Source: an uncultured Synergistales bacterium (GTDB taxonomy: Bacteria > Synergistota > Synergistia > Synergistales > Aminobacteriaceae). From it: a DNA stretch of 5,516 nucleotides. The translations under genes and the position numbers were made by a program. The notes below the pieces were generated by a model, which ran no database searches, was not told where the DNA came from, and was given only the letters and a program-made list of their open reading frames with translations. Location: positions 1 to 5,516 of the forward strand of contig CALFXN010000269.1 in assembly GCA_937957815.1 (NCBI GenBank). Direction: 5' to 3'. Shown piece by piece: positions 1 to 4,977 of the stretch. The number at the start of each line of letters is the position of its first letter. Position 1 is the first letter of the stretch.

Positions 1-2
1 GC

Positions 3-287
3 ATGGGGATGGTGCGCGTAGCTGCGACGGACGCGACCGCGAATGTCATTGACCCGCCAGCAATAGCTTCGAAGCCGCAGGAATGGATGCGGGCGGCCAT
101 GCTCAATCCCAATATCGGTAGTGCACTTCGCTACTTGGCCGGTCAGTCGGGATGGGTCGATCTGTACAAGGCCTATGAGGCATTGGACGGCCTGGCCGAC
201 GGGATCATTCCGAAGTCCGAAAAGGCGCGTTTCGATCCGCTCGTGGCACGGGCCTCCCGGACGCTGCGTTTTCTTCGTGCGGAGTGA
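3..287 (+). CDS. Small hypothetical protein, 5' end uncertain (possibly cut by window edge)
   Basis: An open frame runs from the left window edge to a TGA at 285-287. The first ATG (position 3) lies at the edge, so no ribosome binding site can be seen and the real start may be upstream of the window, at the ATG at 9, or further in. If it starts at 3 the product has 94 residues. It has no signal peptide or membrane segment. The middle, roughly residues 36-62, contains ALRYLAGQSGWVDLYKAYEA, which reminds me of a widespread family of uncharacterised bacterial proteins with a W-V-N/D-L-Y-K-x-[YF]-E core. This is from memory and not checked. In that family I recall the core being followed by a conserved R-F-x-x-[ST]-A-N stretch, which I do not find here, so the C-terminal part may be divergent or shortened. 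Function is unknown. The next gene has its own promoter, so this one is probably a separate transcription unit. Confidence 0.5.
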   Translation: MGMVRVAATDATANVIDPPAIASKPQEWMRAAMLNPNIGSALRYLAGQSGWVDLYKAYEALDGLADGIIPKSEKARFDPLVARASRTLRFLRAE

Positions 288-301
288 CGGCCCGTTTGTT
301 G

Positions 302-331
302 TGGAGTCGGAACGTCGTTCCGTCATATAAT
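302..331 (+). promoter_or_regulatory. Candidate sigma-70-type promoter of pckA
   Basis: A perfect TATAAT hexamer lies at 326-331, in the gap between the hypothetical gene and pckA. The -35 is weak: the best-placed hexamers are TGGAGT (302-307, 18-base spacer) and GGAGTC (303-308, 17-base spacer), neither close to TTGACA. Transcription would start near 338, giving an untranslated leader of about 56 bases. The weak -35 together with a palindrome in the spacer suggests a regulated promoter; that part is inference. Confidence 0.5.
308..322. promoter_or_regulatory. Operator-like palindrome in the pckA promoter
   Basis: CGGAACGTCGTTCCG is a perfect inverted repeat with 7-bp arms around one central base. 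It lies between the presumed -35 and the TATAAT box, so a protein bound there would be expected to block RNA polymerase. As an RNA it would form only a 5-bp stem with a 5-base loop and has no T-run after it, so a terminator for the upstream gene is unlikely. The GAAC/GTTC half-sites are separated by 3 bases, whereas the Gram-positive LexA box uses 4, so I do not call it an SOS box. The cognate regulator is unknown. Confidence 0.4.
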
Positions 332-381
332 CGAACCCATTCCTGCACCGCGCCCAGGCGCCGTCCCACCGCAGGAGATTC

Positions 382-386
382 GGAGG
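382..386 (+). promoter_or_regulatory. Ribosome binding site of pckA
   Basis: GGAGG lies 7 bases upstream of the ATG at 394, in a purine-rich run that continues to the start codon. This near-ideal Shine-Dalgarno fixes the pckA start and predicts strong translation. Confidence 0.8.
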
Positions 387-393
387 GAGAGAG

Positions 394-1974
394 ATGCAGT
401 ATACCGGGAAAATAGAACGCTTGGGTCTGTTCCATCTCCGTTCGGTTCGGGAGGATATTCCCGTTCCCCTTCTCGTCGAGGAATCGCTCGGCAGGGGGGA
501 ATCGACGCTTGCGTCAAACGGCGCGCTCGCACTGTTCGGCGAGCGGACGGGGCGGTCGCCGCAGGACAAGTATATCGTCCGCAACGCGGCGAGTGCCGGC
601 GTCCACTGGGGAGACGTGAACACCCCGATGGATCCCGGGGTCTTCGATACCCTTCTCGATCTGTCCCGCTCGTACCTTCAGGGACGGGATCTGTTCATCT
701 TCAACGGGTACGCGGGAGCTGACCCGGCATATCGCCTCCGGATCCGGGTCGTCAGCGACTTCGCGTGGATCGCACTGTTCTCGAGGACGCTGTTCATCCC
801 CCGCGATCTTCAGGACGACCACGATGCGGATGCCGACTTCACGGTCGTGGCAATGCCGAAGCTTGCGGCTCCGGGATACGAGCGGCTTGGTCTCAGGTCT
901 CCCGCCTTCGTCGCGATCGATTTCGAACTCCGGATCGTCCTGATCGGCGGCACGGAGTACGCGGGCGAGGTGAAGAAGAGCGTTTTTTCCATCATGAACG
1001 CCCTGATGCCCGCTCGCGGCGTGCTGCCGATGCACTGCTCCGCGAATGTCGGGTTGCGCGGCGACACGGCCCTTTTCTTCGGACTCTCGGGTACGGGAAA
1101 AACGACGCTGTCGGCGGACCCGGCCAGACGACTCGTCGGCGACGACGAGCATGGATGGAGCCCGAACGGAGTCTTCAACTTCGAGGGGGGATGCTACGCG
1201 AAGTGCATCAGGCTCTCCCGGGAGGCCGAGCCCCAGATCTACGGCGCGATCAGGTTCGGATCAATCATCGAGAATGTCGTCCTCGACGAAAACAGGGATC
1301 CCGACTACGATTCCGATCGTTATACGGAAAACACGCGGGCGACCTACCCCGTGGGGCATATCGGAAACGCGCTCGTTCCTGGAACGGCGGGGCATCCGAA
1401 AAACATCTTCTTTCTCGCCGCGGACGCGTTCGGCGTTCTGCCTCCGATCGTACGGCTTTCGGCCGAGGAAGCCATGTACCATTTCCTCTCGGGCTATACG
1501 GCGAAGGTCGCGGGGACCGAGGCCGGTCTCAGAGAGCCCCAGGCCACCTTTTCGGCGTGTTTCGGGTCTCCTTTCCTGCCGCTGCATCCGTTCACCTATG
1601 CGTCCATGCTCGGGGAGCTTCTGAAAACGCACGGGACGAGGGTATGGCTCGTCAACACCGGATGGAGCGGCGGCCCTTACGGCGTCGGCGTCCGGACTCC
1701 GATTCACGTGACGCGGGCATTGCTGTCGGCGGCTCTCAACGGCGACCTCGACCGGACGGAATACGTTCCGGACCCGATCTTCCGGTTCCAGGTACCCCAG
1801 CGATGCTCCGGGATTCCCGACGAACTCCTGAACCCGCGGCGGATGTGGAAGGACCTCGCGACGTACGAAGAGGCGGCTCTCGGGCTCGCGAAGCGGTTCG
1901 CGTCGAATTTTTCGATCTTCTCCTCGAAGGTGTCACCGGAGGTCGTCGCGGTCGGTCCGATCATCCGGTCGTAG
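394..1974 (+). CDS. pckA: Phosphoenolpyruvate carboxykinase (ATP)
   Basis: This cytoplasmic enzyme converts oxaloacetate and ATP to phosphoenolpyruvate, CO2 and ADP, the entry step of gluconeogenesis; in some fermenters it runs in reverse. The product has 526 residues, within the usual 520-540 for the ATP-type family. Visible signatures in order are: TGRSPQDKYIV (52-62, R54 being the substrate-binding Arg, R65 in E. coli); EVKKS with the metal-site Lys at 194/195; PMHCSANV with metal ligand H214; the P-loop GLSGTGKTTLS (230-240, K236); the kinase-2 motif VGDDEHGW with D250/D251; FNFEGGCYAK; ENTRATYP with R315; and the nucleotide-region motif NTGWSGGPYGVG (421-432). All catalytic positions I can align are intact. 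The ATP-type layout and the lack of GTP-type motifs separate it from the GTP-dependent enzyme. The start is set by a strong Shine-Dalgarno. It lies 28 bases before rmuC on the same strand and probably shares its transcript. Confidence 0.97.
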   Translation: MQYTGKIERLGLFHLRSVREDIPVPLLVEESLGRGESTLASNGALALFGERTGRSPQDKYIVRNAASAGVHWGDVNTPMDPGVFDTLLDLSRSYLQGRDLFIFNGYAGADPAYRLRIRVVSDFAWIALFSRTLFIPRDLQDDHDADADFTVVAMPKLAAPGYERLGLRSPAFVAIDFELRIVLIGGTEYAGEVKKSVFSIMNALMPARGVLPMHCSANVGLRGDTALFFGLSGTGKTTLSADPARRLVGDDEHGWSPNGVFNFEGGCYAKCIRLSREAEPQIYGAIRFGSIIENVVLDENRDPDYDSDRYTENTRATYPVGHIGNALVPGTAGHPKNIFFLAADAFGVLPPIVRLSAEEAMYHFLSGYTAKVAGTEAGLREPQATFSACFGSPFLPLHPFTYASMLGELLKTHGTRVWLVNTGWSGGPYGVGVRTPIHVTRALLSAALNGDLDRTEYVPDPIFRFQVPQRCSGIPDELLNPRRMWKDLATYEEAALGLAKRFASNFSIFSSKVSPEVVAVGPIIRS

Positions 1975-2002
1975 CGACGGAAAGAGCTTCGGGCGAACGG
2001 TG

Positions 2003-3370
2003 ATGTCCTTCTCGATAGCGGAGACGATTCTCGCGTTCGGAGCGGCGACGCTCGTCGCGCTTCTGCTGTTTCTGCTGGTGCGTATCCGCGAAAGTGCGCG
2101 CGCCGCGGAGGACATCGGAGAGACCCTGAACGACATGCGCGACGACCGCGATCGGGATGTCCGTCTCCAGGCTGAGGCGCTCGCGGCGTTGCGCGAGGAG
2201 TTGCGCGCGTCGACGCGCGAGAACAGGGAAGAACTGGGGGCGGCCCTGGACAGTCAGGGGCACGTCCTCTCGTCCCGTCTCTCGGAAATCGCGATGCTTC
2301 AGAAGGGGCAGCTCGAGACGTTCACGAACCAGCTGTCACGCCTGACGGAATCGAATTCGTCGAAGCTCGACGGTATCCGCGACGCGGTCGACAGACGGCT
2401 CGGCGAACTCGACGCGAGGAACGAACAGAAGCTCGACCAGATCCGTTCGGTCGTCGACGAAAAACTGAACGCGACGCTCGAACAGCGCCTCGGAGAGGCG
2501 TTCCGAAGCGTTGCCGACCGCCTCGAACGCGTCCACCAGGGGCTTGGGGAGATGCGCGTCCTCGCGGCCGACGTCGGAGATCTCAAGAAGGTGCTCTCGA
2601 ACGTCAAGACGCGCGGTACCTGGGGGGAAATCCAGCTCGGCTGCCTGCTCGAACAGCTTCTCTCGCCGGAACAGTACGCGACAAACGTCTGCACGCGGCC
2701 GAATTCGACCGAACGCGTCGAATTCGCGATCCGGCTGCCCGGTAAAGGAGAGGAGCCCGTCTGGCTTCCGCTCGATTCGAAGTTCCCCCAGGAGGACTAC
2801 CTGCGCCTCCTCGCCGCGCAGGACGCCGCCGATCCGGAGGCGGCGCGTTCCTGCCGGAGGCAGCTCGAAAAACGGGTCCTCTCGGAGGCGAGGAATATCC
2901 GGGAAAAGTACGTCGAGCCTCCGTATACGACCGACTTCGCGATCCTCTTCGTTCCGGTCGAGGGCCTCTACGCGGAAGTCCTTCGGATCGACGGACTCTG
3001 CGAGACGCTCATGCGCGAGTCGCGGGTCGTCGTGGCCGGACCGACGACGGTAGCCGCGCTCCTCAACAGCCTGCAGACCGGGTTCCGGACGCTCGCCATC
3101 GAGAAACGTTCGGCCGAGGTATGGGGACTTCTCGGACAGGTGAAGACGGAATTCGGAACCTTTGCCGCGGTCCTCGAAAAAACCCATCGCAAGCTGCTCG
3201 AGGCCGGCGATTCGCTCGAGGGAGCCGCGAGGAAGAGCCGCGCGATCGAACGCAGGCTCCGCTCCCTCGAAGTCTATCCCGAAGCGGGAATTCCGTCCGG
3301 GACCGGGGATATCGCCGACGGGCCGGAGGCCGTGCCCCCGCCCGTCCCTTCCGGAGAAAACCGGAGCTAG
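2003..3370 (+). CDS. rmuC: RmuC family DNA recombination protein
   Basis: The product has 455 residues from the ATG at 2003; an in-frame GTG directly before it (2000) is an alternative. The family is known for limiting inversions at short inverted repeats in E. coli and carries a nuclease-like fold; its exact biochemistry is not settled. Residues about 4-27 form one hydrophobic segment, followed by charged residues, so it is probably membrane-anchored. Residues about 30-195 are a long coiled coil, with a 22-residue repeat beginning at the two KLDxIR segments. The RmuC domain follows (about 200-415), with RGTWGEIQL (204-212), LDSKFPQEDYLRL (from 257), EKYVEPPYTTDFAILFVP, and GPTTVAALLNSLQTGFRTLA (from 346). 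The tail is Pro- and Gly-rich and probably disordered. The ribosome binding site is poor: GGAAAGAG at 1979-1986 is 16 bases from the ATG. Translation may depend on pckA. The stop overlaps that of the opposing peptidase gene. Confidence 0.95.
   Translation: MSFSIAETILAFGAATLVALLLFLLVRIRESARAAEDIGETLNDMRDDRDRDVRLQAEALAALREELRASTRENREELGAALDSQGHVLSSRLSEIAMLQKGQLETFTNQLSRLTESNSSKLDGIRDAVDRRLGELDARNEQKLDQIRSVVDEKLNATLEQRLGEAFRSVADRLERVHQGLGEMRVLAADVGDLKKVLSNVKTRGTWGEIQLGCLLEQLLSPEQYATNVCTRPNSTERVEFAIRLPGKGEEPVWLPLDSKFPQEDYLRLLAAQDAADPEAARSCRRQLEKRVLSEARNIREKYVEPPYTTDFAILFVPVEGLYAEVLRIDGLCETLMRESRVVVAGPTTVAALLNSLQTGFRTLAIEKRSAEVWGLLGQVKTEFGTFAAVLEKTHRKLLEAGDSLEGAARKSRAIERRLRSLEVYPEAGIPSGTGDIADGPEAVPPPVPSGENRS
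3367..3370. other. CTAG shared by two opposing stop codons
   Basis: The four-base palindrome CTAG supplies the TAG stop of rmuC (3368-3370, plus strand) and the TAG stop of the M23 peptidase gene (3369-3367, minus strand). The two genes overlap tail to tail by these four bases, leaving no intergenic room for a terminator. Each transcript must therefore end inside the other gene or overlap it as antisense RNA. Confidence 0.95.
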
Positions 3371-4152
3371 AACTGCGTCGAGTGCAGATAGGGCGCGGGA
3401 TCGACGACGCGTCCGTGCCGCAGGACGCTGAAGTGGACGTGATTGCACGTCGCGCGGCCGGTACGACCGACGGTCGCGATCTTCTGCCCGCGGCGGACGT
3501 GGCCCCCCACCTTCACGGAAAATCCGAGGCAGTGGCAGTAGCGGGTGACGAACCCGTTCCCGTGGTCGATCGTGACGGTTTTGCCGTACCCGCGCTGGGA
3601 TGCGGCCGAGACGACCTTCCCGTCGAGCGCCGCGACGATGGAAGTTCCCCTCGGGGCGGGAATGTCGATTCCGTCGTGGAAGTGGCCTCGCCGCGAACGA
3701 CCGCCCCTGCGGACTCCGAACGGAGAGCTGACCGTTCCCTTCACGGGCCAGGTCATGATGCGCGATACCACCATCGCGGTCGAACGCGGCTGTTCCTTCG
3801 GTCCGGGGAGGCGGATTTCCTGCCGTCGTCCGGCGGAATCTGGAACCGTTCCCTTTTTTCTGGCGAGAACTTCGGTGAGAACCGCGCAGGCGTCGTCGTC
3901 GGTCTTCGGGATCAGCAGAGTCGCGCCCGGCTCGAGATCGCCGCCTTTGTGGACGGCGTTCGCGAAGCGGAGATTCTTCTCGGAGATCCCGTGCGCTCGC
4001 GCTATCGAGTCGAGCGTGTCTCCGGAAACGACCCGGTACTGCGTCCATGGCTCCGTTGCGGGAGCGGAAAGGGCCGGCGATGCGAACCCGAAGAACAGAA
4101 GAATGAATGCGAGGAATGGAATGAAAGTGCGTTCTTGCGTTTTATGCGTCAT
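3367..4152 (-). CDS. Secreted LysM and M23 (LytM-type) metallopeptidase
   Basis: The product is a predicted zinc endopeptidase that cuts peptidoglycan cross-links outside the inner membrane. It has 261 residues from the ATG at 4152, chosen because AAGGAGG lies 8 bases upstream; an earlier in-frame GTG (4170) would overlap that site. Residues 1-30 are a signal peptide, with cleavage likely after A30 or A32. No lipobox Cys is present, so it is not an obvious lipoprotein. A LysM peptidoglycan-binding domain spans 39-82 (YRVVSGDTLDSIA to LLIP). A linker leads to the M23 domain (about 133-257): SSPFGVR, H159 and D163 in HDGID, H207, then H238 and H240 in NHVHF. All zinc-binding and catalytic residues are present, so it should be active, unlike degenerate NlpD or EnvC activators. 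Cysteines at 206, 208 and 236 flank the active site. It lies 37 bases after the acetyltransferase gene and is probably co-transcribed with it. A role in growth, division or wall remodelling cannot be told apart. Confidence 0.92.
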   Translation of the reverse strand: MTHKTQERTFIPFLAFILLFFGFASPALSAPATEPWTQYRVVSGDTLDSIARAHGISEKNLRFANAVHKGGDLEPGATLLIPKTDDDACAVLTEVLARKKGTVPDSAGRRQEIRLPGPKEQPRSTAMVVSRIMTWPVKGTVSSPFGVRRGGRSRRGHFHDGIDIPAPRGTSIVAALDGKVVSAASQRGYGKTVTIDHGNGFVTRYCHCLGFSVKVGGHVRRGQKIATVGRTGRATCNHVHFSVLRHGRVVDPAPYLHSTQF

Positions 4153-4160
4153 ACAGGTGC

Positions 4161-4167
4161 CCTCCTT
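4161..4167 (-). promoter_or_regulatory. Ribosome binding site of the M23 peptidase gene
   Basis: On the minus strand AAGGAGG lies 8 bases before the ATG at 4152. It lies inside the extended frame that would begin at GTG 4170, so it argues for the ATG as the real start. Confidence 0.8.
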
Positions 4168-4189
4168 CACCGTCTGGAAAATTGGCAGG

Positions 4190-4711
4190 TCATTCGCCTG
4201 ATGGCGTCGATGTCTCTTTCGGCTGGAGAGGAAGCTCCAGCGTCGGAAGCCGTCTCTCTCCCGAGCAGGCGGGAGTGTCGCCGGTCCTGATCGCTCCCGC
4301 GCGCAGGTAAAAAGCCTCCGCGTTCGGATCGGAGACGATGAACAGCGTCCGCATCCCGAGCCGGAGCGCCTCGTCGCGAACGCGTCCGAACATTGCTCGT
4401 CCGACGCCCCGGCCCCTGGTTTCGGGGTTGACCCAGAAATGATCGAGTTCGATGACGTCGGGGCGGTCCGTCGGGATCAGCGAGAAAAAACCGAGAATGC
4501 GACGATCGTCCTCAGCGACGAAAACCGTGTTCTCGCGGATGTAGCCCGGCGTGACGGTCAACGGACCGCAGTCATCATCCAGCTCGTTCTCCGGATACCC
4601 CCACGACCGTTTCGACGCATAGGCGAAATCCGTCAGTTCCCGAGCCTCACAGGGGCAGGCCCGGCGGATGCTGAAGCCTGTGCCTTCCAGAGCGTCGTCC
4701 AACGTACTCAT
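4190..4711 (-). CDS. GNAT family N-acetyltransferase, substrate unknown
   Basis: The product has 173 residues from the ATG at 4711 and is predicted to be cytoplasmic. GNAT enzymes transfer an acetyl group from acetyl-CoA to an amine on a small molecule, peptide or protein. Strand beta4 and motif A read ELDHFWVNPETRGRGVG (88-104); R99 to G104 form the acetyl-CoA pyrophosphate-binding R-G-x-G-x-G loop. Motif B follows as SDPNAEAFYLRAGA (127-140). The N-terminal part, with SKRSWGYP and LTVTPGYI, resembles a common GNAT subgroup I know only as uncharacterised, so the substrate cannot be named. The frame is open back to an ATG at 4825, but I prefer 4711: GGGAGGG lies just upstream, the extra 38 residues look unlike GNAT sequence, and a good extended -10 promoter lies inside that extension. 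It is probably the first gene of an operon with the M23 peptidase and is divergent from the amidohydrolase gene. Confidence 0.88.
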   Translation of the reverse strand: MSTLDDALEGTGFSIRRACPCEARELTDFAYASKRSWGYPENELDDDCGPLTVTPGYIRENTVFVAEDDRRILGFFSLIPTDRPDVIELDHFWVNPETRGRGVGRAMFGRVRDEALRLGMRTLFIVSDPNAEAFYLRAGAIRTGDTPACSGERRLPTLELPLQPKETSTPSGE

Positions 4712-4717
4712 GAACCG

Positions 4718-4724
4718 CCCTCCC
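4718..4724 (-). promoter_or_regulatory. Ribosome binding site of the GNAT gene
   Basis: On the minus strand GGGAGGG lies upstream of the ATG at 4711, with 7 bases between its GGAGG core (4723-4719) and the start codon. It decides the start in favour of 4711 over the upstream ATG at 4825. Confidence 0.75.
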
Positions 4725-4768
4725 GCTCGCTTTCTTCGTGGTCGTATCCGTGAAGTCGGACACAAGAG

Positions 4769-4777
4769 AGTATAGCA
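4769..4777 (-). promoter_or_regulatory. Extended -10 promoter of the GNAT/M23 operon
   Basis: On the minus strand the bases read TGCTATACT: a TATACT hexamer (4774-4769) with a TG one base before it, the extended -10 form. No good -35 is seen at 16-18 bases, as expected for extended -10 promoters. Transcription would start near 4762, giving a leader of about 50 bases before the ATG at 4711. Confidence 0.5.
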
Positions 4778-4881
4778 TGAAGGAAAAAGCGATATTCCTG
4801 AAGAAATCGGGAACACTCCGGTCATATGGGAGACACATCGGGAGTGGTTTCGGTGCCGGTCCCAAGCGGGCTGTTTTAGGA

Positions 4882-4911
4882 ATTATTGTTTTTCATGAAA
4901 AAAACAATAAT
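4882..4911. repeat. AT-rich inverted repeat, probable operator
   Basis: The left arm ATTATTGTTTTT (4882-4893) and right arm AAAAACAATAAT (4900-4911) are perfect 12-bp complements around a 6-base centre, CATGAA. The right arm overlaps the place where the -35 of the amidohydrolase promoter would fall. The stem has one G-C pair per arm, so it would be a poor intrinsic terminator, and no upstream plus-strand gene needs one here. An operator for a dimeric regulator of the divergent genes is the most likely reading; an extruded or bent AT-rich element is an alternative. Confidence 0.55.
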
Positions 4912-4923
4912 GATATCGGAATC

Positions 4924-4932
4924 TGGTATGAT
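4924..4932 (+). promoter_or_regulatory. Extended -10 promoter of the amidohydrolase gene
   Basis: TGGTATGAT is a TATGAT hexamer (4927-4932) with the TG of an extended -10 element. No good -35 is present; that position (about 4904-4909) falls in the right arm of the inverted repeat. Transcription would begin near 4939, leaving a leader of about 39 bases before the ATG at 4978. Confidence 0.45.
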
Positions 4933-4964
4933 TCGCCCTGTGGCACGCCGTCATCATTCCCGAA

Positions 4965-4969
4965 AGAGG
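4965..4969 (+). promoter_or_regulatory. Ribosome binding site of the amidohydrolase gene
   Basis: AGAGG (inside GAAAGAGGT) lies 8 bases upstream of the ATG at 4978, normal spacing, and supports that start. Confidence 0.65.
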
Positions 4970-4977
4970 TGCTTTGT

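Larger units (their letters stand above)
4712..4977. other. Divergent intergenic control region
   Basis: This 266-base gap separates the start codons of the minus-strand GNAT gene and the plus-strand amidohydrolase gene. Its right half is clearly A+T-rich compared with the G+C-rich surroundings, mainly at 4870-4935. It holds one candidate promoter for each direction and an AT-rich inverted repeat near the plus-strand promoter. I see no small gene, tRNA or riboswitch-like fold in it. Confidence 0.7.

Noticed and set aside
308..322. Reading the pckA upstream palindrome as a LexA/SOS box or as a terminator
   Set aside because: The half-site spacing is 3 bases rather than the 4 of the Gram-positive LexA box, and there is no T-run or stable stem for a terminator.
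765..2003. A 412-codon open frame on the plus strand inside pckA
   Set aside because: It is a shifted reading of pckA, Arg-rich with no recognisable motif, while the pckA frame is intact with all its catalytic motifs.
3842..3859. GGAACCGTTCC followed by six T, a possible terminator for rmuC
   Set aside because: As RNA it can form only a 4-bp stem with a 3-base loop, too weak for an intrinsic terminator, and it lies about 470 bases past the rmuC stop within the coding strand partner of the M23 gene. Its likeness to the pckA palindrome is probably chance.
2336..4048. A 570-codon open frame on the minus strand
   Set aside because: It lies antisense to most of rmuC and overlaps the N-terminal two thirds of the M23 gene in another frame. 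Its translation is extremely Arg-, Pro- and Gly-rich with no domain, as expected of a shadow frame in G+C-rich DNA.
3121..4290. A 389-codon open frame on the plus strand across the rmuC end and antisense to the M23 gene
   Set aside because: It has low-complexity, Arg-rich composition, no ribosome binding site and no domain, and it conflicts with two well-supported genes.
4712..4825. A 38-residue N-terminal extension of the GNAT protein starting at 4825
   Set aside because: A good Shine-Dalgarno lies before the ATG at 4711, the extension does not resemble GNAT sequence, and the extended -10 promoter falls inside it.
4941..4956. TGGCAC as the -24 element of a sigma-54 promoter before the amidohydrolase
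   Set aside because: The required -12 element (TTGC) is absent at the right spacing; the bases there read CATC. The extended -10 promoter upstream is a better candidate.
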